In this document: piece after piece, positions 38,830 to 48,615 of the stretch | How positions within the stretch are numbered: the first letter of the stretch is position 1 | Layout of the letters: each line of letters starts with the position of its first letter | Assembly: GCA_022225965.2 (NCBI GenBank) | Contig: JAKJXP020000027.1 | Span: forward strand, 1-64,000 | Length of the DNA stretch: 64,000 bases | Origin: Diatrype stigma | Taxonomy: Eukaryota; Ascomycota; Sordariomycetes; Xylariales; Diatrypaceae | Direction of reading: 5' to 3' | Translations under genes and position numbers: made by a program | The notes under the pieces: model-generated | Database searches by the model: none | The model's input: the letters and a program-made list of their open reading frames with translations, nothing else | Told to the model about the DNA's origin: nothing

Positions 38830-40355
38830 ATCGGGTCATTTACTTAGCATACTGATCAACAAGGGTTTCTGAGCAATGAGGGGACGTCGTTCATAGGATG
38901 TGGGTATAGGACAAGGGTTTTAATGAGTCTCTGCCGCTACGCAGCATATAATCTCGGGATGTCATTAGTTTCTGTCACTATTGAATACTTCCGAGTTATT
39001 CGTGAGAGGCACGGGGTTGACTGTGCACTCGGCGCTTACAGAAGTATTAGGCTTATTTCGTATTCGATTGATCGATATTTCCGAAGTCACCTTGATCGAT
39101 CCGACTTTCGACCTTCAACCTTCAACCTTCAACCTTCAACCTTCAACCTTCAACCTTCAACCTTCAACTTTCCACCTTCTGATGGATTGGAGCCGGCGGC
39201 GACAAGATGATGCTCTTTGATCGATAATGAGACAAATGCTGAGAAGAGAAACAAGGTGAGAAGAGCAGGCATTGAATGAGCGGGGTGGAGAGGCCTGCCC
39301 GTATCTTGAACCACCTACATATGAACCCTAACCTACCTACAAGTAAACTACCTACTTACACGTAATACATTTAGCAAACGTAGGTACTGTAGGTAGTAGG
39401 CACGAACGAAGTAGCGGCAGGTAACGTTGGTGGGTAGTGCCTGCAGGCAAAGCGACGTTGGTCAAGCTGGTCAAACTCGAAGTGTTGGTTCCTTCGTTCC
39501 TTATGGCTGCATTAGAGTCCCTAAGTCCTACCTCCTACCTCCTACCTCCCAAGCGTTCATCGATTACTACGTACCATAATTGTGGTTGATCATGGTTGAT
39601 CATGGTTTCTGATATTCGGCTTGATATCCATGACATTCATGATCCATGGTCCATGATGCCTCCCTGTATCCCCAGATTGTACCCCTGACAGCCCTGCCTT
39701 GTTTCCCCATGTGCCCGTTCCCCTACGCTGCCGACTGGATGACATCTGAAGCTTCCAAGATTTATTTAAGGACATGGATCTTGGCAACAGCCCTGGAGCT
39801 GACCAACACACGCGTCTTTTAGCGCGTCATCCCCCACTTTGACACTTAAACCTCGTTATGTACATATGCAGGTACTTCGTACGAACTTAGTACATGTTGA
39901 TGTTGGTTCCCCCTATGAACTGCCAGACTGCATGTGTGTGGATGCTATCGCGGATTATTTGATCGGTGATCTGGAAAGACCAGTGGAAGGATAGCATGAG
40001 GTTGTGCAGTGTGCAGTGTGCAGGTCAGCACTGCCTGAGGCCTATAACGATCCTCATGTGCATGGCGTTGGCACTAACTAACAGTTACCAACTACCTACC
40101 TACTTAGGTAGTAATTGGAGATCAACCTCGTTGGACAATATATGCATGTGCTCGTGTGAAATCCGATGCACCCTGCTATTGAATCTTTAGTTAGAAACAG
40201 AGATTGGCAATTGAAAAGAAGAGTGTCACCTTAACAAACCAATTGCTACCTAGATATGTAGACTGAGACGACTGAAACCACCACGAGTTCGTGCTTTGGT
40301 AAGAGACTGCCGTGTAGCTTCAAGTCTTGTCCTATCCAGCTATGACTCCAAGCCG
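38830..40355. other. Intergenic region with CCTTCAA array, no gene supported
   Basis: This holds the upstream region of the minus-strand gene starting at 38829 and the 3' flank of dad2. It contains the 7-bp array at 39112-39167, TACCTAC motifs near 39314-39360 and 39525-39550, and a TTGATCATGGTTGATCATGG duplication near 39583-39606. Short frames have no coding character. Confidence 0.6.
39112..39167. repeat. Eight copies of the 7-bp unit CCTTCAA
   Basis: Perfect head-to-tail heptamers, eight copies, about 280 bp upstream of the gene starting at 38829. Confidence 0.97.
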
Positions 40356-40954
40356 TTAGGATGTGACTGTAGTATCTGCATCGCCTTCCAGAGCACTTTC
40401 TGCTTGTGCTTGCAGTGATGGCGCATGCTCCGTTGGTATCCGAACCAATGTTTGCGGAAGGGGTATTGGCTGCTCTTGCGAGCTGGATTCGATATCCTGG
40501 CCCCCCTTTGGCTTTGGTAACCTGGCTTTATAGACCTCAGGGTGTTAGCAAACCTGATGGATCACCAGTCGCAAGTCCAGTAGTCCCATCGTACCTGATG
40601 CCATGTTGATGACTTGGAGGACGTTATGCCAGTTTCCTACCACTGTTGCAATAGCTATTCTCAGCTGTTAGTGAATGATTCCCTGTGCTGTAGAGAAGTA
40701 GCCGAGGAGTAGCCCTTCGATATATGCGCACCTTCTGTCCCATCAGAGAGAGTTGCAAGTTTCTGTTCAAGAGCCTCCATCTGATTCGCTACTGCCGCAC
40801 TCAAATCGCGTAGCTCCTTCAGGTTCTCCAGCTCTGCCTTCTTTTCGTTGACACGGGCTACTAGAGCAGGCGACTGTCCAGTTGACTGATTGCTGATATT
40901 GGTCGTGGACCCTTGGCGCAAATGGCCAGGCAGTGACCTCGAAGAGAAAGCCAT
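40356..40954 (-). CDS. dad2: DASH (Dam1) complex subunit Dad2
   Basis: Three exons: 40954-40732, 40654-40595, 40525-40356; 150 aa. Dad2 is a subunit of the ring-forming DASH complex that couples kinetochores to microtubule plus ends. The diagnostic block EKKAELENLKELRDLSAAVA, followed by QMEALEQKLATLSDGTE, is in exon 1. Splicing to exon 2 gives AIATVVGNWHNVLQVINMAS, and exon 3 gives RLPKPK...PLPQTLVRIPTEH. These fit the family order without gaps. Intron 1 (77 bp) uses a CACTAAC branch and GAATAG acceptor; intron 2 is 69 bp. The start is the Met of MAFSSRSLPG; an upstream in-frame Met would add 23 residues unlike the family. It is divergent from shugoshin across 698 bp. Confidence 0.93.
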
Positions 40955-41652
40955 GGTTTGCAACCCCCCTTTTCCGATTGGCAATACCGATTGCCAATGC
41001 AAGTGATTGTGGACGAGTATCACTGGTTAGGTAGTACCTAATCACTGGCTACTGGACAAACGACTGCGGTCCGCTTGCCCCTTTCTCTCTCTGCGACAGC
41101 TTGGGCTCCTCGGATAGGTAGGTAGTCCAAAGAGCACGTCCAAAGAGCACCTCAAGTCTGTTGGTTTGCTGCGCAGGTCTTAGCCTCGATAGAATCCGGC
41201 GTATCTCTCGTTCCCTAGGGATTTCTTGGAGAGTTTCTGGTTCCACGTGTGATGACGAAGGTGGGGGTTGCCAGCAAAGCAACGGGTTAAGGCAGAGCTA
41301 AAGTAGCTAAACCCGCGCTATACCGCGTTTAGAAGTTTGTTGACATTGAAGCTCCGTCCCTGGCAACTTGCCCCGTCCCGTTCAAAAACTTTCCTTTACA
41401 TACTTTTCACCGCTCCACGCTTTATGCTACACGCTTCACGCTACACGCTGCACGCCTTACGTAGGGTCTACAACTAGAGACCACATCATCACAATATTTC
41501 GTTTTGGTGCCCCATGCAATCTTTGTCCTGCTTTTGGTTCGATAGAACTTTCGCTACACACCTGCTGCACTTAATTTAACCCCGATTTGTTTATCAAGCC
41601 AATAAATTCAACGCCGAGTTCACCAGATCCGCTATATTGAAGCACCGTCGTC
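40955..41652. promoter_or_regulatory. Shared divergent promoter of dad2 and sgo1
   Basis: The 698 bp between the two start codons must contain both promoters. It carries short CTACACGCT/CACGCT repeats near 41420-41455 and a pyrimidine-rich stretch near the sgo1 side. No cell-cycle element is identified with confidence. Confidence 0.6.
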
Positions 41653-44302
41653 ATGGCACGACTCAACGAGCCGTTGGTGCCGTCAGATACCCTAGACACA
41701 TGTAAGTGCTGACTTTAAATCTACGATCCACCCACAACATAGCTGATGGCGCGTCAAACTCTCCAGTGCGTCGAAAGTTCCTACGCCAAAATAGAGACAT
41801 TGCCAGGATCAACTCAACACAGTCGCTGCGCATACGAAGTTTAGAGAATGAATGCGCCCGAATGCTCTCGGAGAACCTTGACCTGCGGGGGCAGATCCTC
41901 CGCCTAGAGACAGAGCTGCAAGACAACAGAGCACAGAGAGTTGCCGACCACGCGCTCGCGATCAAGGAGAAGATGGAAGCCCAGCTTCTGGAGTGGGGGA
42001 CTATGTTGGCTGGATTGGGCCATGAACCTATTCCACGGCACCGCTCGCCGCGTGCCGCCAAAAGGGCGAAGAGATCTAGCATCGGTCGCGCCAGTGCTCC
42101 GTGGAGGCGAAGGGACTCGATAGATCTAGAGGCTCTGGCACTTCAGGAGGGCAGACTGCCCCCTATTCGGGAAACAAAAACATATCCTCGTGAGACATTA
42201 AGGCAAGTCACCTTCGTGCCTATCCATGACCGGAATTGATACTAACACATATCACCCTTTTTAGTCGCGAAGAGATTCTTGCCATATGCTCCGAGGCCAC
42301 AGAAGACATCGAGTCTCCAGATCTTGGCCCGCCACCGGTCTCGCGCTTCGTTGACGAAGATCCAGTCAAGATTGATTTGCCCGTAAGAGCAACTACAGAC
42401 AACTCAGAGCCACCCACACTTGCCGAGTCAGCCACAGACCCCGTTACAAGACCAATAACAAGCGCAAACAATATTAAGAAATTCGAAGATGTGGTAGCGA
42501 AGGAACCAAGGATTGTTAAATCTGAGCAGCCAGCTAGGAAAGAGCTCAAGGCCAACATGGAGGAGGCTGAACAAGTGACCACAAAACCTGCACCTGCTGC
42601 CGTCAAACCTGAAGCTCCTATTCAAGCAGTTAAGCCCAGTTTGAAGAGGAAGTCTAGGGAAGAAGAGGAGATCGCCGAAGCCCGCATCGCGAAAACCCTG
42701 GTTCCAATCTCCGTTGCACCCGTGACGACCCAGCCAGAGAAGCCCACAGTTTTCAAAGACCGAACCGCGAACCGACCCATCAAAGAGTTGCCGTCGCTCA
42801 AGAAGGACGGGCGAGGGAAACCGAAGAACGCCGCAGCCACGGCCGCCGGCCAAAGGAAGCCTTTGGGAACGAAGACCACGAACGAGAACCTTAACTCGCC
42901 AAGGAAGGCGGCGACGACAAAGCCGAATTCGAATGTCACGGACGAGGTCGCCAAGGCGAAATCAGACGCGAAGCGTGACGAGCACCACGCCAAGGGCGGC
43001 CGCGCAGAGCTGAGGAAGGAGAAGGCAACGAAAGAAGCGCCGGCAGTGATTGAGATCCCCACATCTCCCATTCTCGAACCAGCAGCACCCATCACAACGA
43101 CAGCTATCGACATAGATATCGACGAGCCGGCGGCAGAGCCAGACCCGGAACCAGAACCGGAACCGGAACCGGAAGTGGAAGCCGCCCCGGCACAAGAGCC
43201 CAAGTCTAAGTCCACCGCACCCGCGCCCGCGCCAACACCAGCGCCAGCACCGGAGTCGCCGACGCCGACGCCGCTGCGGGAGGAGGTGCGCGACACGCCG
43301 CCGCCGCTGGACATCTCGTCGCGGGGCGAGACGACGCGGGGCAGCCGGCGCACGCGGATGGCGGTCAGCTACGCGGAGCCCAACCTGCGCGACAAGATGC
43401 GGCGGCCTACCAAGCAGCTGTTCGACGCCGTGGCGGGCGAGGGCAAGAACCAGATGCGGCGGGCCAGCAGCAGCCGGCGGGACGACCTGCCCACCCCGGC
43501 CTCCGCCTTTTCCGCCTCGTCGACCAACCCCAGAACTGGGGGGCCCCCAGATGTCGCCGGCAGCGGCAGCGGCAGCGGCAGCGGCCGGCGGACGGCGCTG
43601 CCCGATATGCCGGCTAGTCCCCTCGCGCAGAAGACGTCCGGTGCTGGGAGCCGCGGCGGCAGCGTCTCGCGGCTGCCGGTGGTGGCGGCGGCGGCGGCGA
43701 CGGCGGATGACCACGAAGACGAGGACGACTTACCCACCAACGTCGTCACGGATAGGCGGAAGCGGAACTCGTCGGCGGTCGTCGCGGCCGAGTCGGAGAA
43801 CGGTACCGCGCCACCACCACCATCGAAGCCCACGAACCGACGTTTGGAGCAGATCGCGGCCCGCGAGGCCGAGGTTGCCAAGATGTTCGACGGGCCGGAC
43901 GACGATTACGAGCTGTCCGGAGGCTCCTCCGCGTCGCCGCCTCGAGGGAATGCGAAGGCTAAGACGGCATCGTCGACTGCGCGCAACGGGAGGACCAGAC
44001 GTTTCTCGTCCGTGGCGCAGGAGGGCCATGATGCTACAGGGACCGCCGCCGTCACCACCACCACCACCACCACCACCAGGAACGGGACTCGGAAGAGGGT
44101 CTCCATGATGGCGACGGTCGGCAAGTCCAGCAACAGCAACAACAGGATGGGGGCCGATGACACGGGGCACGACAACAGCTCTCTGGACGGGGATAGCAGC
44201 CTCACCAGCACGAACCCTGCAGACTTCCCGGCTGACGCCTCGTCGGTGTCGGCGTCAATGAGAGAGGGGGCGGCTACGAGGCGTAGGAGCATGATGATAT
44301 GA
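41653..44302 (+). CDS. sgo1: Shugoshin, protector of centromeric cohesion
   Basis: Three exons: 41653-41701, 41767-42202, 42265-44302; 840 aa. The N-terminal coiled coil (RRKFLRQNRDIARINSTQSL and on) is the PP2A-binding shugoshin domain. The basic C-terminal shugoshin motif is RRTRMAVSYAEPNLRDKMRR, near residue 520. Shugoshin brings PP2A to centromeres to protect cohesin from separase. Intron 1 is set at 65 bp because the acceptor CTCCAG joins DTL directly to RRKFL as in other fungi. Intron 2 has a GC donor (AAG|GCAAGT), a TACTAAC branch and TTTTTAG acceptor, and gives the conserved SREEILAICSEA and PDLGPPPVSRF. The middle holds Glu-Pro and Ala-Pro repeats (43137-43275), and the tail Ser-Gly and Thr runs. 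GC content rises sharply from about 43250. Confidence 0.94.
42203..42264 (+). other. GC-AG intron in sgo1
   Basis: A 62-bp intron with donor AAG|GCAAGT, branch TACTAAC and acceptor CCTTTTTAG. Reading through instead meets a stop at 42237-42239, while splicing joins two conserved shugoshin blocks, so the non-canonical donor is well supported. Confidence 0.9.
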
Positions 44303-44861
44303 TTTTTTTTCTTCCTCTTCTTTTATCTCTGGTTTTCTGTCGTTTCCTACTCGGCTTGACCAACTAATCGTTGTCTGCCATTTCTTTGCTCGCCACGACT
44401 CGGCTGGGGACTAGACGGGGGGAAACAAAAAGATGAGGGTCACATGGCGTTTTCGGTGGTAGCATTTTACTTCGTTCTTTTTCTGCTGGACAGGCCTCGC
44501 ACGTGTGTAATTATCTGGGTTTCATTGCTAGCTCCTGCCTGCCTGTCTAGACGCATGCCTGTCTGTCTGCCTTACCTGCCTGGGAAAATCACCCGGGACA
44601 GGTTTGTATAGTTTTTGTTGGGTTCGGTGGTTTGAATCCTTCCTCGTATTCATAGCGTTGGAGTACCTCTGTGTCCAGGATACCAAATGATATATCTTTT
44701 GTTTTGATCCCGCTTCAAGCAGCTGGCTAGAGAAATTGATCGTCATCATTGTGCTGTTTCCATTCGCTCTCTCCCTGCCCCAGGTTTCTGGCCCCTTGCT
44801 CGAAAAACAAAATCATTAAATGGTGGAAGCCTCCATGCTATGCGTCCCCTTTGATCGTCCA
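44303..44861. other. Intergenic region between convergent sgo1 and vps29
   Basis: 3' flanks of two convergent genes. It includes a T-rich stretch right after the sgo1 stop and CCTGCCTGTCTG repeats near 44533-44580. No gene. Confidence 0.6.
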
Positions 44862-45799
44862 TCATGACGACGCTGCTGTTGGTTCTACTGGTTTCGTATA
44901 AGTCACCTTTTCTACCGCCACGTTCTCGACCCCCTTTTCGTCTTTCCTTAGTTGGTAGACGTAGAGTGTGAGGGATATTCCTTGGACCTGTGTAGTGCGT
45001 AGTCAGCCACCACTACGTGGGCATGTACGTCTATCCATTCCGGCAGATATTGTACTACCTCCTCCCCCTCCCACACACACATATGTATGTGTATGTATAG
45101 CTGTATGAGTCGCAAACTTCTCTTTCAAAACAGACGAATGGGACAAGATCCACGACCTGGGAGAGGGGGGGGAAATCGACGGGGAGAAACGACTTACATC
45201 CATCAAGCAGAAACTGGGGACCATCTCCTCGTCCGCGGCCTTGTCCTTGGCGAGCCAGCCGGTGGTGAGGGCGCCGGTGGCGCTCCCGGGGTTGACGAAG
45301 AACTTGTCCATGTACTCGTAGGCGTCGAAGCGGTGGGTGCCGCCGTAGCAGAGGACGTCGACGTCGAGCTTGTGGGCCTCGGCGAGCAGCAGGTCGGGCT
45401 CGGTGGACACGAGCGTGAAGCCCTCGACGAAGCCGATGCGCAGCGACCCGTGCGTGACCACCTGCGCCAGCGGCAGCGACGTCGCCTCCACGTCGAACCG
45501 CCCCTTGACGATCTTCAGGTCCGGCGCGATCGACCGCAGGTACTCGTACGTGTGCCGGTCCGTCAGGTTGCCCAGGCACAGCGTCTGCCCGATCTTGCCC
45601 GGCGAGAGGAGCTTCTTGAACTGTTTGTGTGCGCGTGGACGTTTTGTTTCCATGTTAGAAGAGGGAGAGCATAAAGAGAGGTACGGCGGCGGAAGCGGAG
45701 GCCATGCATGATAGATAGGGTGGTGCGCACCTTTGGCGGTATGTCGAGGGCGCGGTCCGGGATGTGCAAGTCCCCGATGACGAGGATGAGGAATGCCAT
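44862..45799 (-). CDS. vps29: Retromer subunit Vps29
   Basis: Three exons: 45799-45731, 45620-45198, 44987-44862; 205 aa. Vps29 is the metallophosphoesterase-fold scaffold of retromer, which returns cargo from endosomes to the Golgi. The fold motifs VIGDLHIPDRA, CLGNLTDRHTYEYL, KGRFDVEATSLPL, LCYGGTHRFDAYEY and FFVNPGSATGA are all present, and exon 3 gives the closing strands (VQGISLTLYVYQL...VEKVTYTKP). The metal-site sequence GDFD of animal Vps29 reads GRFD here, and the following GH motif is EGF, so phosphatase activity is not expected. Exon 2 is very GC-rich. The gene is convergent with sgo1. Confidence 0.97.
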
Positions 45800-46979
45800 C
45801 GCGGCGATATGTCGAGTCGGCCTCCGTACAGTGAGTGAGGTTCTTAGCGTAGCTCTTGCTTTGCTGTTCGTGATGACGGTGTGACGTCTCGTACGGTCGC
45901 CGGGTTGCTGTTGGCTGGTAGATAGTGCACTTCGCCGTCGTAAGAAGGACCCGGCTCGTTGGATGCGACTGTGATTATCTGGGCGGTATGGTGAGTAGGT
46001 AGACGATGTCGCGCATGATTATGGAGATATAGCTGAGTGAGGATCAATTGAGAAGGCACTGCCCCTCGACAATGCGCTGTGGATGGTTCGCTCAAACTCC
46101 AGGCAAGCAGCCCAGCTATCGATAGCCTAAGGTAACTACCAGTCTCCTGCTACATACCGTGACCCCTGTATAGGTTCAACTCGGGTACCTGCGGCGGGGC
46201 TAGATGGCAGCAGCCTTGCATACTTACATGTTTGTATTGCACATTTAGTATGTGCTGTAATCACAACATACCTACATACATGTACGTGTAAAATATGTAT
46301 GTCCTCACATATTCAACTTCACCGCTTAGTTGACTTATAGCCTTCAGTGTCATTTACGTGCCTATGCAAATATTCGCTCCTATGTGTACAAAATGGAGTT
46401 ACACTTAGTAAAGACAACTCCAAGCTAGGAAATATCCGAGTACATCCCAGATCTCTATAGCTGACCGGGGTCCGGCCGTTCTAACTATATAACAAGTGTC
46501 TTTCGTAGTCCGAAACCAGTTGGACACTTATTATTTAATGTCTACTTCGTACGTAGCCAATACTTCGATCGTGACAAATCATTGCGACACCGCTGCTTAA
46601 TGAAGTCGGTATCCCTCGGAATTGTATCAAAGTCCCGATCAGAGGTCGGTAGACTACCTTTTTTTTGTACTTCGTTACATGTTAAGGAGTTGCTAAGAGA
46701 TCCTGTGTCTGATCCTGCGTCTAAAGAATCCTTCTAGACTATCGTATTGCTCAGACTAGCAGTACAGGATTGAAGATCACACCAATCAAACGGATCCAAT
46801 TCATAACAGACTCATCTTCAAAGCTTCAATAGAGGCCACCATTACAGAAGACAAGACGGTTTCCCCTTACCAGCATTAACACCACCCTGTGCCCTTCCAC
46901 CAACCTGGCTTGCCTTCGGAGTGCCCCGCGGGCATTGCTCGCCGCCGGCGTCGGTCGCCCAAGTACCATCCGAGGTATC
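45800..46979. other. Intergenic region between vps29 and the aminotransferase gene
   Basis: Divergent upstream region of vps29 (minus) and the aminotransferase gene (plus). The middle (46200-46800) is AT-rich with scattered TACATGTA and ACTTCGTA motifs. No coding sequence recognised. Confidence 0.55.
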
Positions 46980-48615
46980 ATGACCCCACCACGCTTAACC
47001 ATTGGCAACCCCGCGTCGGCAGCGTCCCGAGTCGGCCTCCTCTCAGGACATCTCTCCACCGGTTCTTCCCCAAACAACAACACTTCGCTGCCTGCACCCC
47101 AGAATCGCCAGATCTCCTCCTCTCCGTCTAGCAAAATGTCGTCTCAGCCAGAGCATCCCGCCTTGCTCATCCCGGGCCCCATTGAGTTTGACGATGCCGT
47201 CTTGCAGTCGATGAGCCATTTCAGGTTTGTTTTCTCTATCCTGCCCCCCTTCCCCCCTCCGAGTATATATATATATATATATATATATATGAGTGGACTT
47301 GTATCTGTTACTGTGTAATATCTGTACATGTAATGTAGTAGGGGTGCGAATCAATGGTGCGAACAGAGCCCGTATATGGTGGCGTACAGGCAATCCAATC
47401 TCAATTCGCTTACGATTGCTAATCTAACACCGGTAGCGAGTCGCATGTAGGCCCCGGATTCGTAGCAACCTTTGGAGAAACTCTGTCTATGCTGCGCAAG
47501 CTGTTCCAAACCACTTCGCCATCCTCACAACCGTTCATCATCTCCGGCTCTGGAACCCTTGGTTGGGACCTTGTCGCAGCCAATCTAGCTGAGCCTGGCG
47601 ACAATGTTCTCGTTCTTAGTACCGGCTACTTCAGCGACGGTTTCGGCGACTGCTTCAAGGTCTACGGCGCAAATGTGGACCAGGTTAAGGCCCCGGTGGG
47701 TAGCCGTCCGCAATTACCCGAGATCGAAGCAGCTTTGAAGAGCAAGAAGTACAAGATCATCACGGTCACCCACGTTGATACCTCAACTGGTGTCCTGAGC
47801 GAGCTTCAGAAGCTATCGGAACTGGTCCAGAGCGTCTCGCCAGATACTCTCCTCATTGTTGATGGTGTATGCAGTGTGGCCTGTGAGGAGATTGCGTTCG
47901 ACGATTGGAAGATCGATGGTGTGGTGACTGCTAGCCAGAAAGCCATCGGGTGCCCGGCTGGATTGTCGATATCCATGTTCAGTGGGAAGGCCATTGAGGC
48001 GTTTAAGGCGAGGAAGAGCCCACCAGGTTCCTACTTCGCATCCATCAAGAACTGGCTGCCTAGTATGTCTAACGCGAATATTCCCGCCTCACATTTTCTA
48101 TGGATTCTGACAGAACCTAGTTATGCAAAACTACGAGGCCAAAAAGCCGTCTTACTTCGCAACCCCCTCTCCGCAGCTGATTCATGCGCTACACACAGCT
48201 TTGACTCAGATCCTCGCCAAGCCCCTTTCCGAAAGATTTGCCAAACACAAAGAGGCATCGGACAGGATCAAGAAGGCTGTGGCAGACCTGGGCTTGAAAC
48301 AAGTTGCCAGCAACCCCGAAGACCAGGCTCATGGCATGACGGCCATATATCTCCCCGAGACCGTCAAGGCCACTGACCTCCTTCCGAGGTTGGCTAAGAA
48401 TGGCATAATCTGGGCAGGAGGCATTCACAAGGAAATAGCACCTAAATATGTTCGATTCGGACACATGGGTGTCAGCGTAGTAGGTCTATCCCTTGAATCC
48501 TGAATGCGCTAGAAGGAGCTGACCATCCTAGACCGATCCTTCAAGAACCGACATCGACCGAGCCATCGAGGCTTTGAAGGGTGGCTTGACTGAGTTGGGT
48601 TACCAGAAGGCATAG
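46980..48615 (+). CDS. agx1: Alanine-glyoxylate aminotransferase, PLP-dependent (AGXT/Agx1 type)
   Basis: Four exons with donors and acceptors at 47224/47437, 48062/48121 and 48479/48532, stop at 48613-48615. Two in-frame starts exist. ATG 47136 gives 385 aa beginning MSSQPEHPALLIPGP, the usual family N-terminus. ATG 46980 adds 52 residues that are Ser/Ala/Arg-rich with no acidic residue, like a mitochondrial presequence. The protein transfers the amino group of alanine to glyoxylate, giving glycine and pyruvate. Family landmarks: PGPIEF, SESHVGPGF, ISGSGTLGWD, the cofactor Asp in LLIVDGVCSV, the PLP lysine (K198 from the short start) in TASQKAIGCPAGL, and GGIHKEIAPKYVRFGHMG. The C-terminus QKA is not a peroxisomal PTS1. 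Intron 1 (212 bp) contains a TA microsatellite. Confidence 0.93.
47264..47290. repeat. TA dinucleotide microsatellite in an intron
   Basis: About 13 TA units inside the first intron of the aminotransferase gene, after a C-rich stretch. Confidence 0.96.

Noticed and set aside
40955..41023. Upstream in-frame Met for dad2
   Set aside because: The extra 23 residues are unlike Dad2 N-termini; the Met at 40954 gives the family-like start.
41702..41742. 41-bp version of sgo1 intron 1
   Set aside because: It is unusually short and adds residues before RRKFL not expected in shugoshin; the 65-bp intron fits the family.
42622..44292. Long minus-strand frames of 128-250 codons
   Set aside because: Antisense shadows of the GC-rich, low-complexity part of sgo1.
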